A DNA stretch of 64,000 nt from Alphaproteobacteria bacterium (GCA_017470165.1 JAFUEX010000014.1:1-64000), one strand, 5' to 3'. Positions 53,836 to 62,007 are shown, counted from the first letter of the stretch. Translations and numbers: made by a program. The notes: a model not told the origin generated them from the sequence alone.

Positions 53836-54084
53836 TCAACAAACTTTCAACAAGCCGTAATCATCAACCGGCAGCCCCAGCTCCTCTATGGCACTGGAGG
53901 TTTGCAGCTCGCCGGTGCCCAAGTCCCAATAAGAGGTGTAGTTTCCTTGTTCTTGGGGTATGAAGGCGAAAACGAGCAGCATAAGCGCAGCTAATGCCGA
54001 ACCGGCCTTGAGCGCATTCTTGCGACGTTTGCGCTTAAAATAAAGCGGTTTGGCTTCTCTTATCAAATTCGAAATATCGTCCAT
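53836..54084 (-). CDS. Small one-helix membrane protein, probable anti-sigma factor
   Basis: The 82-residue protein has a charged cytosolic N-terminus (MDDISNLIREAKPLYFKRKRRK), one helix (~26-43, AGSALAALMLLVFAF) and a ~38-residue periplasmic end. I start at 54084, since AAAGGAGG lies 4 bases before this ATG. It is the first gene of the sigma operon, one base before the sigma gene. Its size, topology and position resemble CnrY-type anti-sigma factors. I see no sequence motif that proves it, so the role is inferred. Confidence 0.7.
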   Translation of the reverse strand: MDDISNLIREAKPLYFKRKRRKNALKAGSALAALMLLVFAFIPQEQGNYTSYWDLGTGELQTSSAIEELGLPVDDYGLLKVC

Positions 54085-54108
54085 ATTTCCTCCTTTCATA
54101 CCACTTAA

Positions 54109-54134
54109 AACGATGGTAGAGAAAAAAAGGTTCA
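54109..54134 (-). promoter_or_regulatory. ECF-type promoter of the sigma operon
   Basis: On the minus strand TGAAC (54130-54134) and CGTT (54109-54112) are 17 bases apart, like the GGAAC-N16/17-CGTT promoters of alphaproteobacterial ECF factors. The expected start lies about 18 bases before the first gene. Confidence 0.6.
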
Positions 54135-54160
54135 TTTTCAAGCGAAAAAAAATAAATTTA

Positions 54161-55309
54161 TTAATTAATTTTTAGCAGCTTCTTAACTATATGAACTACC
54201 AATAAACCGGTGGCTCCGCCTCCGAGAACGGCAATCAAATATACATAAATCAACATATCATACAGCATATCGATTTTGGCAAAATTAACTGAATACCATA
54301 TATAAAACAGTCTCAATAATCCGCAGCCGACGACTAAAACTACCGCGCAAATCAAATAAAACAACTTATCTTCGCGGATGGTTAAAGCCAAATTTGAAAG
54401 TTTGGTTTTGTGCTCTTGGGGCTTGAGCACATAAAGCGTCAGTGCGCACATCCACAATTGCATTCCCAAAATGCTGCAAATTATGCAGGCAATTTGAGTG
54501 TGGTAGTTCAAAACCGAGATACGGCCTATCCTTAAAGGAGCCATAAACACCGATATGGCAAAAAGCAACGAAAAGACGATTAAGAGGGACAGTCCACTTA
54601 GTTCAAACAGCTTAGGACACTCCGAGAGTATGAACATCAGATGCCGCATTCCATCCCTCCAAGTTGACAAATGCGGGGGTTTATCGCGTTTATCGACCCG
54701 AAGCCCTGCCGGAATTTCAACAATTTCGGCTTTGTGCTTTAGGGCTTTAATCAGTAATTCGCTGGCAAACTCCATACCGTCAGATGAGGTGTGCCAACTG
54801 TTGTAAGCTGTTTTTTTCATCAAGCGAAAACCGGAATTGCAATCGCTTAATTTTCCCCTAAACAGCAGGTTAATCAGCCAAGTTAAAACCGGAGTGCCGA
54901 GATGACGATGCAGCCACGGCATAGCACCATCTTCAATATTACCGGTCATACGTGAGGCTATAACCATATCGGCATTTGTTTTTAAGGCTTTAGCATACAT
55001 CTTTGGCAGAAACTCTAAGGGATAACTGCCATCAATATCGGCAAAAGCTATATAACGCCCATAAGAATGCTTAAATCCGTTACGAAGAGCTGCACCGTAG
55101 CCACGTTGTTTGGTATGCACAATTCTCACCGGCAATTTCTCAGCTATTTGCAAGGACTTATCCGTGCTCCCGTTATCAGAGATAATGATTTCGCATTTTG
55201 CATCAATTTTTTTGATAACTTTTTCCAATTCCTGCACACACGACTTTATGGTTCCTTCCTCATTAAAACAAGGGAATACAAAAGAAATGTCAACATTGCT
55301 ATCAGTCAT
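54161..55309 (-). CDS. GT2 glycosyltransferase with C-terminal membrane helices
   Basis: The 382-residue protein has a GT-A/GT2 domain like polyprenyl-phosphate mannosyl/glucosyl transferases: FVFPCFNEEGTIK, IIISDNGSTD, GYGAALRNGF and the DxD FADIDGSYP (~100). About four C-terminal membrane helices (~230-375) follow. It should transfer a sugar from a nucleotide donor to a lipid carrier at the inner membrane. AGAGGA precedes the ATG at 55309. It overlaps the radical SAM gene by 8 bases. Confidence 0.87.
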   Translation of the reverse strand: MTDSNVDISFVFPCFNEEGTIKSCVQELEKVIKKIDAKCEIIISDNGSTDKSLQIAEKLPVRIVHTKQRGYGAALRNGFKHSYGRYIAFADIDGSYPLEFLPKMYAKALKTNADMVIASRMTGNIEDGAMPWLHRHLGTPVLTWLINLLFRGKLSDCNSGFRLMKKTAYNSWHTSSDGMEFASELLIKALKHKAEIVEIPAGLRVDKRDKPPHLSTWRDGMRHLMFILSECPKLFELSGLSLLIVFSLLFAISVFMAPLRIGRISVLNYHTQIACIICSILGMQLWMCALTLYVLKPQEHKTKLSNLALTIREDKLFYLICAVVLVVGCGLLRLFYIWYSVNFAKIDMLYDMLIYVYLIAVLGGGATGLLVVHIVKKLLKIN

Positions 55310-56273
55310 TATTCCTCTCTTCAGCGGCAAGTCGGTTTTTTATAAACAAATTTCTGATTCCGGCATCCACAAAATCACATCCTTTGCAAAAGGCATAATG
55401 CCGTCGGCCCAAAATAATTTTTTGCCGAATATCTTGATAAATTACCCCCCCCCAAATATCGCGAATGTTTTGCTCGGCGACATTTCCTAAATTGGTTTTT
55501 TCTTGCGCATCCGAACAACATAATCCAACCTTGCCCGATGGATAAATGGTAAAATCCGTCCATGGCATAATGCAAATTTGATTGTTGAATGATTTATGCG
55601 GTTTGTTGGGAGCTGAGCCTGCGCGGTTGGTAAGCACCTCTTTAATATATCTTATTTGGATTGTTATATCATTATTCCAATACTCTTGATTGGCAATTAT
55701 AAAATCATACAGCTCGCGGATTGATTTGTGCAAAGTTAAAGTTTCGGCATAATTATTAATAATTATCTTATCAATATAGGGAGCAATTTTCTTAAATCTA
55801 TCAATGCTCAACAATGTTCCGTTGGTGTAAAGCAGCATCTTGGCATTCGGTAATTGTTGTTTGGCGTATTTATACCAATCTTCAATGCGATTATCCATCA
55901 ATGGTTCATTATTAACATAAAGGTTCAAATAACCGTCAAATCCCCATTCTTTTAACTCAGCAATAATTTTATAAAACAGCTTCTCATCCATTTTGGCAAA
56001 TGGTCGTTTATCCCGCCCCTTACCGGCCGGACAAAAACTGCAAGTGCTGTTACAACGATTAATAGTTTCAATCGAAATCAAACAGGGTAAACACACCTTA
56101 TTTTTAAGCTGTTGTTCATCAAAAAATTTGATATATTTTTTGTATAAAGAACTACGTAGCAGATACTGCAAGTTAAGGTAAGCCCAACTTGTCAGCCAAG
56201 AAAAGTGCTTGCGCAAAAACCAGCCCCATCTGCCGCCATAGGTGACAATTTTAATTTTGGCTGTCGAGCTCAT
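55302..56273 (-). CDS. Radical SAM/SPASM protein with an in-frame G9 tract
   Basis: The 323-residue protein has a radical SAM core with the CxxxCxxC cluster in CNSTCSFC (~77-84), NNEPLMDNRIEDW and LLYTNGTLL. A SPASM-like C-terminus follows with CCSDA, LGNVAEQNIRDIWGGVIYQ and FCKGCDF. It should bind two Fe-S clusters. The substrate (lipid, sugar or peptide) is unknown. A run of nine G (55445-55453) encodes part of IWGGV, so a one-base slip would cut off the last ~45 residues and the terminal Cys pair. I start at 56273, overlapping the upstream gene by 23 bases. ATGs at 56282 and 56291 are alternatives. Confidence 0.83.
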   Translation of the reverse strand: MSSTAKIKIVTYGGRWGWFLRKHFSWLTSWAYLNLQYLLRSSLYKKYIKFFDEQQLKNKVCLPCLISIETINRCNSTCSFCPAGKGRDKRPFAKMDEKLFYKIIAELKEWGFDGYLNLYVNNEPLMDNRIEDWYKYAKQQLPNAKMLLYTNGTLLSIDRFKKIAPYIDKIIINNYAETLTLHKSIRELYDFIIANQEYWNNDITIQIRYIKEVLTNRAGSAPNKPHKSFNNQICIMPWTDFTIYPSGKVGLCCSDAQEKTNLGNVAEQNIRDIWGGVIYQDIRQKIILGRRHYAFCKGCDFVDAGIRNLFIKNRLAAEERNND

Positions 56274-57918
56274 CTGCTTCATCCGTTTCATCTTTTTTAT
56301 GTTGGGCAAAATCTTCCCAATCATGGGGGATGCATATATAAATAGGCCACCCGAGGTTATTGAAATAAGTTGCAACTTGACGACACTTTTTCCCTTTCAG
56401 CTCACTTTTGAGCCGATTGGAAATAAACCTTTTTTGCATATTGTTTAATGACAATCGGAAAATTATTACTTGATTATCGTATTGCTTTTCCAACTCGTTG
56501 ATAATATCTTTGAATTTACCATTTTGGGTGATATCTGTATTAGTATGCGGCAAAACATCAACAAACTGTGACAAGCCGACAGCTCGGAAGTCATTGCTGT
56601 ATTTGGCAATCTCCGGCAGCAAGCCGGCCAACGGCATATTGTACAACTTGATTAAGGTGTGGTCGGGCAATTTAATCGGTTCGGCTTTGATTACGGCATC
56701 TTTACCTTGCAGATTATTAAAATTCTCTTCTATCAAGGGTACAGACAACAAAACTATTGATAAAACATACACCACCGCCCATAAAAGTACCCGAAATTTT
56801 TTCTTCTTAAACCACCATTGCAATGACTGTATCAACAAAACAGCCCCAAACATCTCAATTACCACAAAATAATGCTGAACGGCAAACAATTTGGCCCACA
56901 ACAAATAATCAATCACCCAAAATAGATAAAAGAAAAATTGCAAAGGTTGAGTTTGATAATAATATTTTATCTTCTTGGTAATCAACAAATAAATCAGCCA
57001 AACAACTGCCAAAGTATAAAAAATTTGCAAGCGGAAATCCAATCCGTCGCCCTCGCCGTTGCATATATTGCTCGACAATGCCAAGAACGGACAATAGACC
57101 AATTGCTTAAATGTGGGAGCAAAATTATCAAAATAAATTTCATCGCCTAAAAAATATTCTGATTTAAAAATACTGTTTAAGAACGGGAAAAACGGATTGC
57201 CGTACAAGCTATACATCTTATACATCCACCACCCGTTAATTATTAAATATCCGACCAAGCCGGACAAAGCAAATATTGATATAAATTTAATCGGTTTTGT
57301 CAGCCACTTAAAACCTATTAACAAGCTCAATCCTGAGGCGACACAGATGGTAATGTTGGTTGATTTTAAGCCCAAAGAAGCTCCCAATATCAGGCCTGCA
57401 TACATAAAATTGATTGCCTTTTGGCTCGGCTTGTTGCTAACCTCTCTAAACAATAAATACAACCCGCATAAATTGATAAAGGCCAAAATAATTTCATTAT
57501 TGCTGGAGGATATATTGAACCACGTCATTCTGCCGGTTATGGCAACAATCAATGTCAATATTACGGGCAAATGCCCGCCTGATGACGAGGTGTTGAAAAG
57601 TAGCTGCAATATTTTGTAAAAAACAAATAATAATAAGCCAAACCATAGGCCGTTGACCGCATAAAACCAATTGATATGCTCATTTAGCCAGACTATTGTA
57701 AAATAACGCGGCAAATCCAACAGCGGATTTAGAAAAGTCAGATAACTGGCCGGTGCAATATCATAGCCGACACGCCCGTTCAGCCATGCCCAAGGGTTAT
57801 AATAATGATAATTGGCGATGTCAAAAAAGTTTTCGTTTTTGAGTATGACGCTGACAGCAACAGAAAACAGCATCAATATAGCAAATACTAGTCGATTATA
57901 AGTCAGTAACTTTGGCAT
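56251..57918 (-). CDS. Integral membrane glycosyltransferase-like protein (GT-C type)
   Basis: The 555-residue protein has a dozen or so hydrophobic segments and a first periplasmic loop with FFDIANYHYYNPWAWLNGR, containing the Asp and aromatic residues common in GT-C lipid-linked sugar transferases. I cannot name the family. C-terminal ~90 residues are soluble. GGAG precedes the ATG. It is the first of three overlapping genes (with the radical SAM and GT2 genes), which together look like a cell-surface glycan or lipid modification unit. Confidence 0.75.
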   Translation of the reverse strand: MPKLLTYNRLVFAILMLFSVAVSVILKNENFFDIANYHYYNPWAWLNGRVGYDIAPASYLTFLNPLLDLPRYFTIVWLNEHINWFYAVNGLWFGLLLFVFYKILQLLFNTSSSGGHLPVILTLIVAITGRMTWFNISSSNNEIILAFINLCGLYLLFREVSNKPSQKAINFMYAGLILGASLGLKSTNITICVASGLSLLIGFKWLTKPIKFISIFALSGLVGYLIINGWWMYKMYSLYGNPFFPFLNSIFKSEYFLGDEIYFDNFAPTFKQLVYCPFLALSSNICNGEGDGLDFRLQIFYTLAVVWLIYLLITKKIKYYYQTQPLQFFFYLFWVIDYLLWAKLFAVQHYFVVIEMFGAVLLIQSLQWWFKKKKFRVLLWAVVYVLSIVLLSVPLIEENFNNLQGKDAVIKAEPIKLPDHTLIKLYNMPLAGLLPEIAKYSNDFRAVGLSQFVDVLPHTNTDITQNGKFKDIINELEKQYDNQVIIFRLSLNNMQKRFISNRLKSELKGKKCRQVATYFNNLGWPIYICIPHDWEDFAQHKKDETDEADELDSQN

Positions 57919-57943
57919 CTTCTATCTCCGTGGATGATGTAAA

Positions 57944-57972
57944 ATCATATCATTGACATATTGTGTTGTAAA
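57944..57972 (-). promoter_or_regulatory. Promoter of the glycan operon
   Basis: On the minus strand TTTACA (57967-57972) and TATGAT (57944-57949) are 17 bases apart, 25 bases before the start codon. Confidence 0.6.
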
Positions 57973-58071
57973 TTAAAATATGCCTTATCAACAATGAGCG
58001 AAACGAAAAAGCTGACGGCAATTGACCGTAATTTAAGGAAATTTGGTTGTAAAAAAATTTATAAAAACCTC

Positions 58072-58100
58072 TTGCATTTAAAAAATATTTGATGTATAGG
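58072..58100 (+). promoter_or_regulatory. Promoter of tRNA-Gln
   Basis: TTGCAT (58072) and TATAGG (58095) are 17 bases apart, 19 bases before the tRNA. Confidence 0.5.
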
Positions 58101-58119
58101 TTGGACACAATTAAGAGAT

Positions 58120-58193
58120 TGCGCTATCGTCTAATGGTAGGACAGCGGACTCTGACTCCGTTAATCGTGGTTCGAATCCATGTAGCGCAGCCA
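58120..58193 (+). tRNA. tRNA-Gln (anticodon CTG)
   Basis: A complete 74-base cloverleaf: acceptor TGCGCTA/TAGCGCA, anticodon loop CTCTGAC, T loop TTCGAAT, discriminator G and encoded CCA. G73 and the U1-A72 pair fit glutamine tRNAs. Confidence 0.93.
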
Positions 58194-58202
58194 AAATTGA
58201 TT

Positions 58203-58240
58203 AAAGCCCCCTGATAGGACAATCTCAAGGGGCTTTCTTA
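58203..58240 (+). terminator. Terminator of tRNA-Gln
   Basis: AAAGCCCC pairs with GGGGCTTT, followed by a short T-rich stretch, 10 bases after the CCA end. Confidence 0.7.
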
Positions 58241-58783
58241 TTGAAAACAAAGGATTTTTCTATTCATTCGTATGTTCGAAAAAATCAATTTTAAAATCTT
58301 GCGTTTTTCATCCAAATTCGAACTCTTATAAATTTCAGGAAGCCTAGACATCAACAATACTAAGTCTTTCAGGCTGATTAAGCTCTTATGAGCAAGACCG
58401 CCATAATTACTTAATTCTTTGTTGATTTTTTCTTTTTGTTTTAATAATTCTTCTAATTTTTTATTATATAAATTCATAGTAATACTCTTCTCGCCTTCCT
58501 CCCCGTTACCGATAACCAAATCGACAAGCTTCATCTCCATATTTTCAATCTTTGACAATCTGCTTAACAAACTTGTTCTTTGTTTTATGTCAAGCTCATG
58601 ATCTTTTTTTCAATTCTTTCTCTATTCCCTTAAGCGCTTTTTCATACCACTTAGGCTCGATTTTAGCTATCCTACGCAAGACATTCTCAACTTCCGCGTC
58701 AACTACTTTACAAGCCTTTTGGTTGTTTTTACCTTAAAATTGATAATTTCAGACCGAAATAAACTTTTGGGATTTGTTTTCAT
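58238..58783 (-). pseudogene. Serine-recombinase C-terminal remnant, frameshifted
   Basis: Two frameshifts break one ORF. The N-terminal part runs from the ATG at 58783 (MKTNPKSLFRSEIINFK). A second part (KVVDAEVENVLRRIAKIEP) is reached by adding one base near 58733. The 110-residue C-terminal part is reached by removing one A of an A7 run (minus strand) near 58612. The joined chain is a Lys/Glu-rich coiled coil ending EKRKILKLIFSNIRM, as in C-termini of large serine recombinases. Catalytic parts are absent. It lies just past tRNA-Gln and is probably what remains of an integrated element. Confidence 0.65.
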
Positions 58784-58857
58784 TTAATTTTTACCATCTC
58801 TGCGTCACATTTATGGTTGAGAGCTGATTTGGTGATATCAGCTCCCAATAATATTCA

Positions 58858-59862
58858 CTACTCACCCATACCTTTTCCGTTGTTAGCATTAGCTCTGCGA
58901 GAGGTGACTTGAGCTTTATATTCCGGTGTTAAGTTGGCATATACGAGCTTCTTAATGTCAGATAATTCGGTTGTACAATCTTGACCTTGCGGAGATCCTA
59001 AAAATGTAGGAGACCCGCCCCAACCAGCTTCTTTTGCCGCTAATTCATTCTTAACTGTTCCTAAATCTGCATATCCGGCCTCATGCTGGCAAATACTTAC
59101 CTTGCGATAAGTTGTTCCATCGGGATTACGCATTGCAGGATTGGTAGCTACAACTATAGGAGCAAAAGAATAGCCGACATTGGTTGCACACGGTAAAGTT
59201 GTTTCAACATAAGCTATACCGCCAACAACTTCAGTCTTAATATCACCCGATTTAACTTTATCAATGATACCTTGCTGAGACTTTCTATAGCTATCCATTA
59301 TCGTCTCATCAACATTGCCGGTATCAATAAAAGTTTTTACATCTTCAATGTTCTTCGGCGTTACCATGAATACTTTAACAGATGCGGCTAGTGCTCCAGT
59401 TTTACTTTCAGGATCAAAGGCTTGTTCAATAGGTTTCGGGCCTTCCCATTTTGCACCTAAATGCGTATCATGAGCATCAATTGCCGCAATGTTTTCATTG
59501 AAAGAAACCTTTTCTCCTTTTAGGTATCTGTCAGCTAATACATATGCTCCAATTGCATCAACATCTACACGATTGGTAACAAAGACCGTCTTTTCTAAAT
59601 CCTGTCCTTTAAACCATCCTAAAAGTTCAGGAGCTTTCTCGGCAACTTCTCTAGCACAAGATTGGTCTGCCTTACCTTCGGTATGCTGAGGATCAATATT
59701 TCGGTCACACAGCTCTGCCAATGGCGGGACTGTCATTTCCAATCCGATAATTGCATAACCTTGCTCTTTTAGCTCTTTTAACTTAGCTATTTCTTGTTCA
59801 CGGACATTTTCTCCCGTCTTCGGATTTTTTATTGCCGGATTGATGTATAAAAATTCAGTCAT
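58858..59862 (-). CDS. Putative DHH-superfamily phosphoesterase-like protein
   Basis: The 334-residue soluble protein is not firmly recognised. NRVDVDAIGAYVLADRYLKG (~98-117) resembles DHH-family motif I (two Asp before a Gly-Ala turn), and AAIDAHDTH (~127) could supply the next Asp/His pair. A second half carries conserved-looking YVETTLPCATNVGYSF and ICQHEAG. AAAGGAG before the ATG at 59862 sets the start. The frame to 59931 crosses the promoter. Codon use is AT-rich and, between the recombinase remnant and another decayed locus, looks acquired. Its promoter has a G8 run in the spacer. Confidence 0.68.
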   Translation of the reverse strand: MTEFLYINPAIKNPKTGENVREQEIAKLKELKEQGYAIIGLEMTVPPLAELCDRNIDPQHTEGKADQSCAREVAEKAPELLGWFKGQDLEKTVFVTNRVDVDAIGAYVLADRYLKGEKVSFNENIAAIDAHDTHLGAKWEGPKPIEQAFDPESKTGALAASVKVFMVTPKNIEDVKTFIDTGNVDETIMDSYRKSQQGIIDKVKSGDIKTEVVGGIAYVETTLPCATNVGYSFAPIVVATNPAMRNPDGTTYRKVSICQHEAGYADLGTVKNELAAKEAGWGGSPTFLGSPQGQDCTTELSDIKKLVYANLTPEYKAQVTSRRANANNGKGMGE

Positions 59863-59901
59863 TTTGCTCTCCTTTACAAAGTTTATGTTCATTTCGACTC
59901 C

Positions 59902-59930
59902 AGTATACCCCCCCCCTAGACAAAAAGTCA
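59902..59930 (-). promoter_or_regulatory. Promoter with G8 spacer tract, candidate phase-variable
   Basis: On the minus strand TTGACT (59925-59930) and TATACT (59902-59907) are exactly 17 bases apart. Eight of the 17 spacer bases are a G run abutting the -10 hexamer (C8 on the plus strand, 59908-59915). One-base slips would give 16 or 18. The gene starts 39 bases beyond the -10. Confidence 0.7.
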
Positions 59931-60003
59931 ACCATTTTCGTCGAAAAAATATGTAAAAAAAGCAAAATCTCTTTAGTCTAACCGAAAAGAAAATTGTTTT
60001 TCC

Positions 60004-60331
60004 TTATCTTCGCTTTTCTTTCCACAAACACAGCGGCATCATCAAAGCTATACCCCAGACAATTGCAGGTCCGGTCGGCAGGTCAAAATAATAAGATGCC
60101 AATAATCCGCCCGCCAAGCCGAAAGTTTCGCCCAAATATTCGATAATACGCCGCTTGCGTTCGTTTTGCATATAACTTGTGGCCACGGCCGGAAATCTCA
60201 GCTGCGGTTTGACAATAAACACACTGTGTTTCGGCTATAGCATCATCAGTGTTATGAATATGTGTCGCCACAATAACTTGCGCCAACAGCAAACATACCA
60301 TCGATAATATACTAAGCTGCTTTTTCATCAT
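60004..60331 (-). pseudogene. Chimaeric remnant: DUF2946-like start joined to ZnuB-like end
   Basis: From the ATG at 60331 one frame gives a small exported protein start (MKKQLSILSMVCLLLAQVIV, ATHIHNTDD, CVYC), like DUF2946 proteins. Near 60190 the sensible reading moves to another frame that gives GLLASYYFDLPTGPAIV and a basic end at 60004. That matches the C-terminal helix of metal ABC permeases (ZnuB/MntB). A deletion or frameshift has joined parts of two genes. Neither part is likely to work. It lies downstream of cca. Confidence 0.55.
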
Positions 60332-60384
60332 AGCGCATATACTGACACCAAATTTTTCAGTTGTCAATTCAAAGCTGACCGGTG

Positions 60385-61638
60385 TTATTTTTTCAATTTG
60401 TCCTGCAGATATTTCAGCATATATTCACGATACAATTGTCCGAATTCTTTTCCCTTTAGCCGAGCCAGATTTTGTTGACACGTTTCGCTTAAGGATTTCA
60501 AGGTTATGCCTTCCATAATATCGTATATTTCGGTTATGGCGGCGCAAATGGCTTGAAAATCGGCATCATTGCAATATTCATTTAACTTTGTTTCGCCGTA
60601 ATAATCCGCATAAAAACACCGCAAAAACATTTCCAACAACTTGCGGTTGCGAAAATTGTCACTGATTGAACTAACCATATCATATTGCTTGGAAAGCCGC
60701 ATATTGTTGAATTTGCCGACCCGCATATGCTCGCGGCAAAAAAGCAGAGCAAAGTTGCAATATTCTTTAGGCGTCTTCAATCTCGAACTTATTTGTTCGA
60801 TTAATTGCAGGCCGCGAGTTTCGTGACCGTTATGATGCGGCAAAATCTCTAAAGGTGTAGTGCCTTTGCCGTTGTCGTGATTAAGCACCGCCCATTTGAT
60901 TAAATCATCATCCTCGCGCACCATAGTCAAAGCGCACATAATATGCTTAAAAGTATTTTCCGATTGGTGATATTTTTGGATTTCCGGAGTTTCCACCAAT
61001 TTTTCTAACTCCGAAAACCAACCGTGTAAGCCGCCGATTTCGGCCAGTCCGGCAAAAAATTTGGCCGAATTCGCTCCCTTTTGCAAGGCGCGCCGTGTTT
61101 CTTTCCACACTCTTTCCGCGGTCAAATGCTTCAGCATTCCCGCTGCCACCATTTGGTGTAATATTTCTTTTGTGCGGGGCTCAATGTCAAAATCCAGCAC
61201 CGCGGCAAACCGATAAGCGCGCAAAATCCGCAAAGGGTCGGTTTTGAAGTTTTGCTCATCAATTATGCGAATGATTTTATTTTCAATATCCTGCCGGCCG
61301 TTGAAATAATCGATTATCTCGCCGGTTGTTTCATCCAAAGCAAGGGCATTACACGTGAAATCTCGTCTCAGGCAATCGTCATACAAGCTGACATCCGGCG
61401 CAAAATTAAAAACAAAATCGGTATGTTTGTCGCCGGTTTTCTTTTCCCGACGTGCCAGAGTATACTCATCCCTCGTTTGCGGATGCAAAAAAACGGGAAA
61501 CTCCTTGCCCACCCGTTTGTACCCCAGTGACAGCATCTCCTCAACCGATGCTCCCACCACCACAAAATCTTTATCATGCGGCGGCACGCCCCGCAAAATA
61601 TCTCTTACATATCCGCCTATAATATATTTTTTCATCAT
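60385..61638 (-). CDS. cca: CCA tRNA nucleotidyltransferase
   Basis: The 417-residue enzyme adds or repairs the 3' CCA of tRNAs. A class II nucleotidyltransferase head has GGYVRDILRGVPPHDKDFVVVG (Gly-Gly loop and DxD metal site), then RRDFTCNALALD and DPLRILRAYRFA. An HD-domain tail has NHDNGKG and LPHHNGHE, as in gammaproteobacterial-type Cca with phosphatase or phosphodiesterase activity. The first two codons are both ATG, and the second is equally possible as start. The tRNAs in this window already encode CCA, so a repair role is likely. Confidence 0.95.
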   Translation of the reverse strand: MMKKYIIGGYVRDILRGVPPHDKDFVVVGASVEEMLSLGYKRVGKEFPVFLHPQTRDEYTLARREKKTGDKHTDFVFNFAPDVSLYDDCLRRDFTCNALALDETTGEIIDYFNGRQDIENKIIRIIDEQNFKTDPLRILRAYRFAAVLDFDIEPRTKEILHQMVAAGMLKHLTAERVWKETRRALQKGANSAKFFAGLAEIGGLHGWFSELEKLVETPEIQKYHQSENTFKHIMCALTMVREDDDLIKWAVLNHDNGKGTTPLEILPHHNGHETRGLQLIEQISSRLKTPKEYCNFALLFCREHMRVGKFNNMRLSKQYDMVSSISDNFRNRKLLEMFLRCFYADYYGETKLNEYCNDADFQAICAAITEIYDIMEGITLKSLSETCQQNLARLKGKEFGQLYREYMLKYLQDKLKK

Positions 61639-61707
61639 CCGCCACTTAGCCGCTGATGGCCGGTTTGTCCTCGCCTTGGTATAAAAAATATCGGCAAACC
61701 TCGGCCG

Positions 61708-61881
61708 TCAAACGCATATATCAAGGTTGCCGCCCTTATCTTGCGAGACCGGAACCGAGCGCATCGCATCGGTCAAAACCTCCAGCAACTGCTGCTGGGT
61801 TTCGGCATTTTGCTTAATTATGCTCATCTGCAATTGCTGCATTGAGTTTATATAAGAACCTAAGGCGCCAATTTCACTCAT
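61708..61881 (-). CDS. Small YjfB-like putative motility protein
   Basis: This 57-residue protein lies upstream of cca in the same direction. It is one helical hairpin, rich in Gln and Met (SMQQLQMSIIKQNAETQQQL), ending GGNLDICV. The size and the closing GGN(I/L)DI-V stretch resemble the YjfB family (putative motility proteins). AGGAG nine bases before the ATG supports expression. No flagellar or motor gene is nearby, so the role is open. Confidence 0.6.
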   Translation of the reverse strand: MSEIGALGSYINSMQQLQMSIIKQNAETQQQLLEVLTDAMRSVPVSQDKGGNLDICV

Positions 61882-62007
61882 CGCGACATCTCCTCACCGC
61901 TTTAACATACCCTATAGTATAGCACAAAAAAATTAAAAAATCATTATATTTTTTCCGGCACACCGGAATAATTTACGAAGTGCGAGCAAAAATAAAAGGA
62001 GGTAAAA

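Larger units (their letters stand above)
57919..58119. other. Divergent intergenic region
   Basis: This AT-rich 200-base region holds the leftward promoter of the glycan operon and the rightward promoter of tRNA-Gln. A 32-codon open frame at 57993 lacks a ribosome site. Confidence 0.5.

Noticed and set aside
57993-58091. 32-codon plus-strand frame upstream of tRNA-Gln
   Set aside because: It has no ribosome site and runs through the tRNA promoter.
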